DNA of 64,000 bases from Flagellimonas zhangzhouensis (GTDB taxonomy: Bacteria > Bacteroidota > Bacteroidia > Flavobacteriales > Flavobacteriaceae): positions 992,001-1,056,000 of the forward strand of contig NZ_FNKI01000001.1 of assembly GCF_900102925.1 (NCBI RefSeq), given 5' to 3'. Below the pieces are notes generated by a model. It was not told where the DNA came from. It made no database searches and worked only from the letters and a program-made list of their open reading frames with translations. The translations under genes were made by a program, and so were the position numbers. Positions 44,446-52,160 of the stretch are shown piece by piece; position 1 is the stretch's first letter; each line of letters starts with the position of its first letter.

Positions 44446-45654
44446 TTATACCCTGATCTGTCCGTCGCCAAATACATAGTATTTGTTGGTGACCAATTGT
44501 TTAAGTCCCAATGGACCTCTGTGGTGCAATTTATCGGTACTAATGGCCAATTCTGCCCCAACGCCCATTTGTCCACCGTCGGTAAAACGGGTCGATGCAT
44601 TTTGGTATACGGCCGCACAATCCACATTTTCCATAAAGGTTTGGGCCACGCTGTTGTTCTCTGTCATGATGGAGGCTGAATGTCCACCAGAATTTTTATT
44701 GATTTTGATGATGGCCTCATCCAGATTGTCCACGGCACCGATTACACATTTCATAGCCAAAAATTCTTCTTGCCAAACTGAATCATCGGTAATGGTTTCC
44801 TCATCGGTAAGCACATTTTTCACCTTCTCATCCACTAAAATGGATACTCCTTTTTCGGACAAAAGGTTTTTAAGTTCTACCAATTTTGCTTCATAACCCT
44901 CAATTTGAGTATCGAGCAAAACTTTGTCCAAAGCATTACAGGCAGATATCTTGTGGGTCTTCGCATTTACGATCACCTCCAAACTCTTTTTCCAATCGGC
45001 CTCTTTGTGCACATATAGGAAATTGTTTCCTCTACCACTCACCAATACAGCACATTTTGCATGCTCTTTAACAAAAGCGATCAAACGTTCACCACCTCTT
45101 GGTACGATCAAGTCCAGATCTTGATCTGGATTTTTCAAAAATTCTTGGGTCTGGGTTCTGTCCATTTCCAAAAACTGGATAAAATCTTCCGAAAGTCCAT
45201 TTTGTTCCAAGGCTTGGTGCCAAAACTTTACCAAAGCTTTGTTACTGTGATAAGCTTCTTTACCTCCTTTGAGTAAAATTTTGTTGTTGGCCTTAAAGGC
45301 AAGTACGGCAGCTTCGACCGTAACATCGGGTCGGGATTCGTAAATGATCATAATGGTTCCGAAAGGAGCCGTTTTGTTGATGATCTTTAACCCGTTGTCC
45401 AGATTTCGGGTTGATATTTCTTTGCTTACAGGGTCTTCCTGTAATCGAACTTCTTTTACGGCCTGAATCATCTGATCTACCTTTTTATCGTTCACGATCA
45501 AGCGATCGTACAATGCTTGGTCATCTCGATTAAAGGCATCAAGATCTTTTTGATTGGCCTGGAGCAGCTCCTCCCGATTTGTATCGAGAATGTGCTCCAT
45601 ATCTTTTAATACTTGGTTTTTTATTTCTGTCTTTAGTAATTTCATTTCTGTCAT
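44446..45654 (-). CDS. proA: Gamma-glutamyl phosphate reductase (glutamate-5-semialdehyde dehydrogenase)
   Basis: 402 residues. ProA motifs: INKTAPFGTIMIIYESRPDVTVEAA, LKGGKEAYHSNKAL, LIVPRGGERLIAFVKEHAKC, the catalytic-cysteine region VNAKTHKISACNALDKVL, and EEFLAMKCVIGAVDNLDEAI. It reduces gamma-glutamyl phosphate to glutamate semialdehyde with NADPH, the second step of proline synthesis. It starts 1 bp after the proB stop and ends the proC-proB-proA operon. Confidence 0.96.
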   Translation of the reverse strand: MTEMKLLKTEIKNQVLKDMEHILDTNREELLQANQKDLDAFNRDDQALYDRLIVNDKKVDQMIQAVKEVRLQEDPVSKEISTRNLDNGLKIINKTAPFGTIMIIYESRPDVTVEAAVLAFKANNKILLKGGKEAYHSNKALVKFWHQALEQNGLSEDFIQFLEMDRTQTQEFLKNPDQDLDLIVPRGGERLIAFVKEHAKCAVLVSGRGNNFLYVHKEADWKKSLEVIVNAKTHKISACNALDKVLLDTQIEGYEAKLVELKNLLSEKGVSILVDEKVKNVLTDEETITDDSVWQEEFLAMKCVIGAVDNLDEAIIKINKNSGGHSASIMTENNSVAQTFMENVDCAAVYQNASTRFTDGGQMGVGAELAISTDKLHHRGPLGLKQLVTNKYYVFGDGQIRV

Positions 45655-45655
45655 T

Positions 45656-46426
45656 TTAAAGGGAAACTTCGGTTCCCACTTTCTTTCCTTCTACAATATC
45701 TATGATTACGTTTTCTTTTTTTCCATTTACAATGTAAGATGGAATGTTGTTGGCGGCTGCCTTTTGGGCATAGTTCAATTTAGAACCCATTCCTCCTCGG
45801 CCTTCGCCTTCTTCTTTGTTTCCTTCTTCAATGTACTTGTCCAAATCTTCCCTTGGCTCCACTTTTTCAATAACCTTTGAATCAGCTTTGTCAGGGTGTC
45901 CATCGTATAAACCGTCGATATCGGTCATTAAGATCAATTTGTCCGCATTCATCAACTCGGCCAAAAGGGTGGCCAATTCGTCATTGTCTGAAAACATGGA
46001 CATGGATACGGATACAGCATCATCCTCGTTGGCAATCGGAATTACTCCTTCGGATAACAAGCCTTCCAAACAATTGATCATGTTGTCGCGGTGTACTCCA
46101 GGATTAAAATCCCTTTTCGTAGGAAGTACCTGGGCGCATTTCATACCATAATCATTAAAAATGTTATAGTAATGGCGCATCATTCTTGGTTGACCAATGG
46201 ATGAATACACCTGTCTGCGTTGGGTCTTGTCCTTAATTTTAGATTTTCCCAATACTTCTTTACCTGCAATTACCGATCCCGAAGAGACCAAAATGGTCAT
46301 AATATCACGCTCGTACAATTCGGCAATTTGTTGCACCAAACCGTTGAGCACGGGTCGTACTATTCTGTTGTCTTTGTTGGTCATCACATTGGTTCCTACC
46401 TTGATGACCACGAGTTCTTTATACAT
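45656..46426 (-). CDS. proB: Glutamate 5-kinase
   Basis: 256 residues: an amino-acid kinase domain (VIKVGTNVMTNKDNRI, ILVSSGSVIAGKEVLG, FSDNDELATLLAELMNADKLILMTDIDGLYDG, GRGGMGSKLNYAQKAA). The C-terminal PUA domain of the E. coli enzyme is absent, as in other short forms. It phosphorylates glutamate, the first and feedback-controlled step of proline synthesis. Spacing is 3 bp from proC and 1 bp to proA. Confidence 0.95.
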   Translation of the reverse strand: MYKELVVIKVGTNVMTNKDNRIVRPVLNGLVQQIAELYERDIMTILVSSGSVIAGKEVLGKSKIKDKTQRRQVYSSIGQPRMMRHYYNIFNDYGMKCAQVLPTKRDFNPGVHRDNMINCLEGLLSEGVIPIANEDDAVSVSMSMFSDNDELATLLAELMNADKLILMTDIDGLYDGHPDKADSKVIEKVEPREDLDKYIEEGNKEEGEGRGGMGSKLNYAQKAAANNIPSYIVNGKKENVIIDIVEGKKVGTEVSL

Positions 46427-46429
46427 GAT

Positions 46430-47236
46430 TTAGTATTCTTCGCCTAGTTCTACGGCTCTGTTAAAAGCAGCAAATGCCGCTTCTTTTATTAATTCGTTTA
46501 CGTTGTTGTCTTCCATCGAGTCCAAAGCTGCTCGGGTAGTTCCGCCCTTGGAGGCCACTCTTTCCATCCAAGTGTCGGGGGTAAGATTGTTCTGGTTGAA
46601 GAGCTCCACGGCACCCGTAAAGGTTTGGCTCACCAAAACTTTGGATACGTTCTCGGAAAAGCCCATTTGTAGGGCAGCCTCCATCATACTCTGCATAAAA
46701 TAGAACACATAAGCTGGTCCACTACCAGAAATACCCGTAGAGGCATCAATGTATTTTTCATTTTTAACGCGGAGTGATTTTCCAGTGGTGTCCAGCAGTC
46801 CTTCCACCATAAAAAGTTCCAAACGGGAAACTTCGTCGGAAGACACATAACTGGTCAATCCCTTGCCAACCTGTGCGGGCAAATTGGGCATGGCTCTAAC
46901 CACTTTCTGAATGCCAAGTGATTCTTGGATATAGTTGATGGTGACCCCTGCCATTATGGAAATGAACAATTGCTCTGGGTTCACCAATTTTTTCATGCGT
47001 TGGAAGAGATCTTCTGCGTGATAGGGTTTCACGGCCAAAAAGATAATGTCGGCTTGCGGTACGCAATCTTCCAATTTATCCATGGCATCGAAATGGGCGA
47101 GTTTGCCCACTTCTTCCAATTTTTCTTTTGATTTGTCCAAAACCATGATATTGCGCTTTTTCAGCAATTTGGATTTAGACATTCCTGTGGCATAGGTAAG
47201 TCCCATGTTACCTGCACCAATAACTAGTACTTTCAT
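46430..47236 (-). CDS. proC: Pyrroline-5-carboxylate reductase
   Basis: 268 residues: NAD(P)-binding MKVLVIGAGNMGLTYATGM, then IIFLAVKPYHAEDLF, SIMAGVTINYIQE, VVRAMPNLPAQVGKG and the catalytic GISGSGPAYVFYFMQSMMEAALQMGF. It completes proline synthesis. The order proC-proB-proA puts the whole pathway in one operon. The hydroxyproline locus about 5 kb away uses different enzymes and is not part of this unit. Confidence 0.96.
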   Translation of the reverse strand: MKVLVIGAGNMGLTYATGMSKSKLLKKRNIMVLDKSKEKLEEVGKLAHFDAMDKLEDCVPQADIIFLAVKPYHAEDLFQRMKKLVNPEQLFISIMAGVTINYIQESLGIQKVVRAMPNLPAQVGKGLTSYVSSDEVSRLELFMVEGLLDTTGKSLRVKNEKYIDASTGISGSGPAYVFYFMQSMMEAALQMGFSENVSKVLVSQTFTGAVELFNQNNLTPDTWMERVASKGGTTRAALDSMEDNNVNELIKEAAFAAFNRAVELGEEY

Positions 47237-47265
47237 TTTAAAATTTTAAAGGGTGATCAATTATT

Positions 47266-47457
47266 TCAAACAAACAAATTACAATCTGCGCAATCCTTTA
47301 CCTCTCCGTAGTAGGTCTCACGGTACTTGTGCAACGTACGGAAAGGGAGGCCCAGAATGTACTGCTTTATGTAGGTTACCTGGGTAGTCAGTTCCCCCAT
47401 GGTAACACTGTAGCGTTTTTCATATTTGGTTTCCCTTTTAATTTTTGAAAGTTTCAT
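47266..47457 (-). CDS. Small conserved hypothetical protein
   Basis: 63 residues: MKLSKIKRETKYEKRYSVTM, GELTTQVTYIKQYILGLPFRTLHKYRETYYGEVKDCADC. It is basic, with a pattern of alternating beta residues and a terminal CADC. I do not know a named family, but the length, composition and tight placement between rpsU (29 bp) and proC (29 bp) argue for a real gene. The CxxC could bind a metal (inference). Confidence 0.65.
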   Translation of the reverse strand: MKLSKIKRETKYEKRYSVTMGELTTQVTYIKQYILGLPFRTLHKYRETYYGEVKDCADCNLFV

Positions 47458-47486
47458 TTTGTTGTTGATAATAGAGTTTTTGATTA

Positions 47487-47684
47487 TTAAATATTGTCCT
47501 GATCGTTCAGGAACTGTTCTTTGTATTGTGCTTTTTTAAGTGTTTTTCTTTTTGCCACGGATTTTTTGGTAAACTCCTGCCTATCCCTGATTTGGTCCAA
47601 ACGTTTGGTATTTCTGTACTTTCGTTTGTAACGCTTCAGGGCGCGTTCGATACTTTCTCCTGGTTTTACTTCAATTTTTAGCAT
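47487..47684 (-). CDS. rpsU: 30S ribosomal protein S21
   Basis: 65 residues: MLKIEVKPGESIERALKRYKRKYRNT, then RQEFTKKSVAKRKTLKKAQYKEQF, the typical basic S21 helix pair. In Bacteroidota bS21 helps to hide the anti-Shine-Dalgarno tail of 16S rRNA, and in Flavobacterium johnsoniae rpsU itself is reported to carry a strong Shine-Dalgarno. Here the bases before the ATG (AACAGATAAACCATTAT) contain none. It lies 8 bp after the GNAT gene and shares its promoter. Confidence 0.95.
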   Translation of the reverse strand: MLKIEVKPGESIERALKRYKRKYRNTKRLDQIRDRQEFTKKSVAKRKTLKKAQYKEQFLNDQDNI

Positions 47685-47692
47685 ATAATGGT

Positions 47693-48136
47693 TTATCTGT
47701 TCAATCTCATTTCGGTGTGGGTTACGTTGAACCCGTAGGCTTCAAAAAATTGCTTGTTGGGGCATTGGTTTTCGCTGGTAATATGAATAGCAACATCCCC
47801 TTTACAATATTGAAGCGTGTACTCCAGTAATTTTTGTTCGATACCTTGGTCACGATAGTTGCGATGTACCACAAAAAAGACCAAAAAGTTTTCAGGGATA
47901 TAGTCCCCCATTCCTGTTTTGTTCACCACGGCAAGGCCGAGAATATCATCTTTGTCCTCCATAGAAAAAACGTAGCCCCCCAATCCAGGAATTTCCTTGG
48001 TTGAATATTGAATGGCCTTTCGAATGGCTTGTTTGGTCGCTTTTTTTCCCTCTTGATGTTCAAAAAGAAAATTGGCGAACCGATTGGCTTCTAGGGTTGA
48101 AAGTCGTGTATAGGCATCGTAGGTTTTGATGACCAT
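47693..48136 (-). CDS. GNAT-family N-acetyltransferase
   Basis: 147 residues with the GNAT core: a strand-turn segment YVFSMEDKDDILGLAVV, the acetyl-CoA loop VVHRNYRDQGIEQKLLEYTLQY, and the C-terminal strand FFEAYGFNVTHTEMRL. The loop follows the R/Q-x-x-G-x-G/A pattern loosely. The substrate is unknown. It is the first gene of the GNAT-rpsU unit, preceded by a 230-nt leader with a mini-ORF and alternative hairpins. Confidence 0.8.
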   Translation of the reverse strand: MVIKTYDAYTRLSTLEANRFANFLFEHQEGKKATKQAIRKAIQYSTKEIPGLGGYVFSMEDKDDILGLAVVNKTGMGDYIPENFLVFFVVHRNYRDQGIEQKLLEYTLQYCKGDVAIHITSENQCPNKQFFEAYGFNVTHTEMRLNR

Positions 48137-48222
48137 GCTTTTGTCTTGGACGATAATAATTGTTGTGTTTAGATTATGGGTAAAAACAGTGGGATGGAAA
48201 AATCACGGAATAGAAAATCCCT

Positions 48223-48262
48223 AATTTCCCATGGGTAACAATTCCCTCTTCAAGGGAAATTG
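48223..48262 (-). promoter_or_regulatory. Mutually exclusive hairpins in the GNAT-rpsU leader
   Basis: In the leader (minus strand) the segment AATTTCCC (48261-48254) can pair with the neighbouring AGGGAATTG (48247-48239), with one bulge. It can instead pair perfectly with the later GGGAAATT (48230-48223). The first helix begins 2 bp after the mini-ORF stop. The layout resembles an attenuator, but neither hairpin is followed by a T-run. Confidence 0.4.
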
Positions 48263-48263
48263 A

Positions 48264-48365
48264 TTAAAAGGTAGGCGGAATGAACTTATCTGGCTGGTTA
48301 CGGAATACCAGATAGTTAAAACTTAGGATTCGACAATTTTTTCTCTCGTGGAGTTTGATTTTCAT
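48264..48365 (-). CDS. Possible leader peptide (33 codons) of the GNAT-rpsU operon
   Basis: ATG at 48365 opens a frame starting MKIKLHERKNCRILSF and ending FIPPTF. It begins almost at the predicted transcript start (-7 box 48373-48380), so it would be translated nearly leaderless. It is basic, with no family known to me. It may be a regulatory upstream ORF or chance. Confidence 0.35.
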   Translation of the reverse strand: MKIKLHERKNCRILSFNYLVFRNQPDKFIPPTF

Positions 48366-48372
48366 CGCAGTA

Positions 48373-48404
48373 CAAAGGTAAGGCAAGTAATCCGTAAATC
48401 CCAA
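48373..48404 (-). promoter_or_regulatory. Promoter of the GNAT-rpsU operon (TTG-N21-TACCTTTG)
   Basis: On the minus strand, TTG (48404-48402) and TACCTTTG (48380-48373) are 21 bp apart, a good Bacteroidota promoter. The rest of the gap up to 48608 is AT-rich, with no gene seen; it must also hold the rightward promoter of the S41 peptidase gene, which I could not pin down. Confidence 0.6.
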
Positions 48405-48608
48405 TTATACTGGGTTTTATGTTTTTTGTAACGTTTTTGAATGATTTTTGAAATATGATGGACTTTTTGCTATTTGGTTCAGTATCAAATATTAAAGCTT
48501 ACTTAAAATTGGCTTTATTTGCGTTAAATCTTCTTAAATATGGGTTGGGAATATATCAGTCTGAAAGAATGAGGGTTATATTGAAATCCAAACGCTAATC
48601 AAATTATC

Positions 48609-50267
48609 ATGGTGAACAAAATTGTCTTCCTGTTCGGGTTGTTATTGACGCAATCCGTATGTCTTGCACATGCCCCACAACTCAATGAAACACAAAAACT
48701 TGCTTCTACTGCAAAAATCTGGGGATTTTTAAAATACTACCATCCACAAGTTGCCAAGGGTAAATTCAATTGGGATGAACAACTGCTGGAAGTGCTTCCG
48801 AAAGTGGAACAGGCCCAAAACAAAGAAGATCTTTCCAAAATCTATTTGGATTGGATAGAAGACTTGGGAGAAATTCCCATTTGTAAAAAATGCGCAAAGA
48901 ACTCAGATCAAGACTATTTTGATAAAAATTTTGACCTCTCCTGGTTTGATGACGGCGAAGTTTTTACCCCAGAATTAAGCGATAAACTAAAGTTTATTGA
49001 GCAAAACCGATTTCAAGGAAAAAACCATTACGTGTATTCCCAATATAAACAAGTGGGCAACATTACCTTAAAAAATGAACCCGAATACAAGGATTTGGAT
49101 TGGACTAACCCAAATATGAGGTTGTTGATTGCTTTTAAATATTGGAACATTGTGGAATATTTTTTCCCTTACAAATACCAAACCGACCAACCTTGGGATG
49201 AAGTGTTGCTTACTACCATTCCTCAATTGCAATCCTCCTCCACCGAAAAGGAGTTTCATGAAGCGATACAGAAATTGGTAGTGAGGATTGATGACTCTCA
49301 TGGTTGGTTTAGAGCACCTACAGACCCAAAAACGTATTTTTGGCCCGCATTTAAAACTGAAATTTTTAACGATAAATTGGTTGTCAGTGGCTTCTATAAG
49401 GATTCCTTAAAATTTAATTGTCCATTAAAAAAAGGAGATGTCATTTTAGCATTTGACGAAATACCAGTTCAAGAACTTATGGAAGATAACAAATCATTGG
49501 TTTGGGGATCCAATGAGGCAGCGAAGAATCGTACTTTAAAATATAGATTTGTAAGATCAACAAAAAAGTCGTCACGTAAAGTCAAAGTTCTAAGAGGTAA
49601 TCAAATTAAAGAAGCAAAGGTTGAATATTTTGACGTGGACGCATTAAGGTCAAAACCTAATGACTTAAGAAGTTGGGAAATTATTCATGATAGTATTGGT
49701 TATGTAAACATGGGTAAGTTGGAAAGGAAAGATGTTAAAGATATGATGGAAAACTTTAAAGACACTAAGGCCATCATTTTTGATATTAGAAACTACCCAA
49801 AAGGTACCATGTACTATATTGCTCATTATTTAGTTCCAGAGCGAAGGGATTTTTTCAAGGTAACGTATCCTGATCTCGATTATCCAGGGAAGTTCAAATG
49901 GCGTGATGGTATGCAGTGTGGAAGTTTTAAAAACAAGGAAAATTATTCAGGGAAAGTTGTGCTTTTAGTGAATGAAATTACCCAAAGCCATGCGGAGTTT
50001 ACTACTATGGCCTTGCAAACAGCCGACAATGTGGTAACCGTTGGGAGTCAAACTGCAGGTGCCGATGGCAATGTGTCCCGCTTGGAATTGGGAGGGGGCA
50101 TTAAAACTTCCATTTCTGGGATTGGCATTTTTTATCCCGATGGTACCGAGACCCAACGCAAAGGGGTAAAAGTGGATGTTGAGGTACGCCCGACCATCCA
50201 AGGATTAAAAGAGGGAAGGGACGAGGTGCTCGAAAAAGCCTTGGAATTGGTGAATAAGGATAGCTAA
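48609..50267 (+). CDS. Secreted S41-family peptidase (tricorn/C-terminal-processing type)
   Basis: 552 residues: signal peptide (MVNKIVFLFGLLLTQSVCLAHA), a helical N-terminal region (to about 230), a PDZ-like segment (about 245-330, GDVILAFDEIPVQEL), and the S41 catalytic domain with IGYVNMGKLERKDV, AIIFDIRNYPKG and nucleophile region VVLLVNEITQSHAEFTTMALQ, followed by GSQTAGADGN. The serine in TQSHAE is the likely nucleophile. These proteases cleave peptides near the C-terminus. It is convergent with, and overlaps by 4 bp, the AraC regulator gene of the hydroxyproline locus. It may supply peptides to the neighbouring pathway (inference). Confidence 0.88.
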   Translation: MVNKIVFLFGLLLTQSVCLAHAPQLNETQKLASTAKIWGFLKYYHPQVAKGKFNWDEQLLEVLPKVEQAQNKEDLSKIYLDWIEDLGEIPICKKCAKNSDQDYFDKNFDLSWFDDGEVFTPELSDKLKFIEQNRFQGKNHYVYSQYKQVGNITLKNEPEYKDLDWTNPNMRLLIAFKYWNIVEYFFPYKYQTDQPWDEVLLTTIPQLQSSSTEKEFHEAIQKLVVRIDDSHGWFRAPTDPKTYFWPAFKTEIFNDKLVVSGFYKDSLKFNCPLKKGDVILAFDEIPVQELMEDNKSLVWGSNEAAKNRTLKYRFVRSTKKSSRKVKVLRGNQIKEAKVEYFDVDALRSKPNDLRSWEIIHDSIGYVNMGKLERKDVKDMMENFKDTKAIIFDIRNYPKGTMYYIAHYLVPERRDFFKVTYPDLDYPGKFKWRDGMQCGSFKNKENYSGKVVLLVNEITQSHAEFTTMALQTADNVVTVGSQTAGADGNVSRLELGGGIKTSISGIGIFYPDGTETQRKGVKVDVEVRPTIQGLKEGRDEVLEKALELVNKDS

Positions 50268-51106
50268 AACATACTGCGAAACTGTGTTGGAGAGCAGCCT
50301 TTCAACGCCTTGAATTTTCTATTGAAATTGGCAATGTTATTAAAGCCACATTGGTCGGAAACTGCCGAAATCGCCAGTTCAGGCTGACTTAAAATAAGCT
50401 TGCAGGCATTTTCAATCCGAATTTCGATTAGGAACTGGAAAAAGGTTTTGTTGGTACGTCTTTTAAAATATCGGCAAAAAGCATTCTTGCTCATATTGGC
50501 GACTTGTGCAATTTCATCCAGTTCTATGGGTTCGTTGAATTTTTCCATGGCGTGTTTAAAAACATCGTTCATGCGTTTACCCTCATCGTCCGAAAATGTT
50601 TTTCGGTACACAAAGGAAGACAAAGGTTGGGTCTCCGCTTTCAAGATTTCACTGATCACCAATAACAAGGTGGCAATTTGCTCTACCTTGTTCTGTGATT
50701 TCAACTTTTGAAAAGCATCAATAATTACATCTTTGTTCGAGACCACCCGAATACCCAATTCCGATTTTTTAAAGAACTCTTTGGTCGAAGCAAGATCGGT
50801 GATGCCAAAAAAATCCTTTCCAAAAGAATTGATGTCAAAAAATAAGGTATGCATAATGGATTTGGAAGAAGCCGAGGCATCACTCTTAAAAGCATGGGGC
50901 ACAAACCCACCGATCACCAATACATCCCCCTCTTGGTAATCAGAGATTGAATCAGCCACGACCAACGATCCAGAACCCTTGGCAATGTAACTGATCTGTA
51001 TTTCCTCATGTTGGTGCAAATGGTCATAAAATATTCGTTCATGGTCTATTTGGTAGACCAAGGCCTCATCACTGGGTTTCGGAATTTTAAACGGAAGTAC
51101 TTTCAT
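50264..51106 (-). CDS. AraC-family transcriptional regulator
   Basis: 280 residues: an N-terminal cupin-like sensor domain (about 20-120, HQHEEIQISYIAKGSGSLVVADS and GDVLVIGGFVPHAF) and a C-terminal double helix-turn-helix (about 178-280, ELDEIAQVANMSKNAFCRYFKRRTNKTFFQFLIEIRIENAC and VSDQCGFNNIANFNRKFKALKG). It is divergent from the hydroxyproline operon with a 130-bp shared upstream region, so it is the likely local regulator, with a hydroxyproline-pathway metabolite as a plausible inducer (inference). Confidence 0.92.
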   Translation of the reverse strand: MKVLPFKIPKPSDEALVYQIDHERIFYDHLHQHEEIQISYIAKGSGSLVVADSISDYQEGDVLVIGGFVPHAFKSDASASSKSIMHTLFFDINSFGKDFFGITDLASTKEFFKKSELGIRVVSNKDVIIDAFQKLKSQNKVEQIATLLLVISEILKAETQPLSSFVYRKTFSDDEGKRMNDVFKHAMEKFNEPIELDEIAQVANMSKNAFCRYFKRRTNKTFFQFLIEIRIENACKLILSQPELAISAVSDQCGFNNIANFNRKFKALKGCSPTQFRSMF

Positions 51107-51209
51107 TGATTATACAAATATCATCACAAAAACAATCAAATTCAATTTTTGGGGTAATATAGTATCAATATGAGCTAATAAAAGGCGGCATTTCTGGGGT
51201 TTCGTCCCC

Positions 51210-51217
51210 TATTTTTG
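51210..51217 (+). promoter_or_regulatory. Promoter -7 box TATTTTTG of the hydroxyproline operon
   Basis: TATTTTTG fits TAnnTTTG, 19 bp before the ATG at 51237. There is no good -33 element, as expected for an activator-dependent promoter; the AraC protein may bind between 51107 and 51205. Confidence 0.5.
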
Positions 51218-51236
51218 TAGTAAAATAGATAACATC

Positions 51237-52160
51237 ATGATTACATGGGAAGGGGTTATGCCAGCCGTAACCACAAAATTTACAAGTGAGGACGAACTGG
51301 ACTTGGTCATGTTCGAAAAGAACATCAAAGCGCAATTGGACGCTGGGGTTAACGGTATTATTTTAGGTGGTACCTTGGGTGAGGCCAGTACGTTGACCAA
51401 AAAGGAAAAAGAAATTTTGATCAAAACCTCTTTGGATATTGTGGAGGGAAAAGTTCCTGTCATCATCAATATAGCCGAGCAGAGCACCAAAGAAGCCATC
51501 GAAGTGGCCCAAAACGCCGAAAAGGTGGGTGCCAAAGGTTTGATGGTGCTTCCTCCGATGCGATACAAGGCAACAGATTATGAAACTGTGACCTATTTTA
51601 AGGCCATTGCCAATAGCGTTTCCTTACCCATTATGATTTATAACAACCCAGTGGATTATAAAATCGAAGTCACCCTGGATATGATGGAAGAACTTTTGGA
51701 GTGTGAAAACATTCAGGCCATCAAAGAATCTACAAGGGATATCACCAATGTGATTCGTTTCCAAAACCGTTTTGGAGACCGTTTAAAAGTCTTCACTGGA
51801 GTGGATACCCTCGGAATGGAAAGTTTGGTGGTCGGTGCCGATGGATGGGTAGCAGGACTTGTTTGTGCTTATCCTGCCGAGACCGTTGCCATCTACGAAT
51901 TGGTAAAAGCGGGGAGAATCCAAGAAGCCCTCGAAATTTATAAGTGGTTTATTCCATTGTTAGAGTTGGACATTAACCCACAATTGGTACAGAACATTAA
52001 ATTGGCTGAGGTAGCTACGGGAATTGGAACAGAGCATGTAAGAGCACCTCGTTTGCCATTGCAAGGAGCAGAACGCGAACGGGTATTGGGTGTGATTGAC
52101 AACGCCATGAAAAACAGACCCGTTCTTCCAGATTATAAAAATTTAACAAGTTTAGCATGA
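51237..52160 (+). CDS. DapA-family lyase, probable 1-pyrroline-4-hydroxy-2-carboxylate deaminase
   Basis: 307 residues of the dihydrodipicolinate synthase/N-acetylneuraminate lyase TIM barrel. Motifs: GGTLGEASTLTKKEK (pyruvate-binding loop), the Tyr in MIYNNPVDYKI, and the Schiff-base lysine in NIQAIKESTRDI. Position next to a hydroxyproline epimerase and a dioxovalerate-type dehydrogenase points to the deaminase that converts 1-pyrroline-4-hydroxy-2-carboxylate to 2,5-dioxopentanoate, rather than to lysine biosynthesis. It overlaps the next gene by 4 bp (ATGA). The reaction is inferred from context, the fold is certain. Confidence 0.85.
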   Translation: MITWEGVMPAVTTKFTSEDELDLVMFEKNIKAQLDAGVNGIILGGTLGEASTLTKKEKEILIKTSLDIVEGKVPVIINIAEQSTKEAIEVAQNAEKVGAKGLMVLPPMRYKATDYETVTYFKAIANSVSLPIMIYNNPVDYKIEVTLDMMEELLECENIQAIKESTRDITNVIRFQNRFGDRLKVFTGVDTLGMESLVVGADGWVAGLVCAYPAETVAIYELVKAGRIQEALEIYKWFIPLLELDINPQLVQNIKLAEVATGIGTEHVRAPRLPLQGAERERVLGVIDNAMKNRPVLPDYKNLTSLA

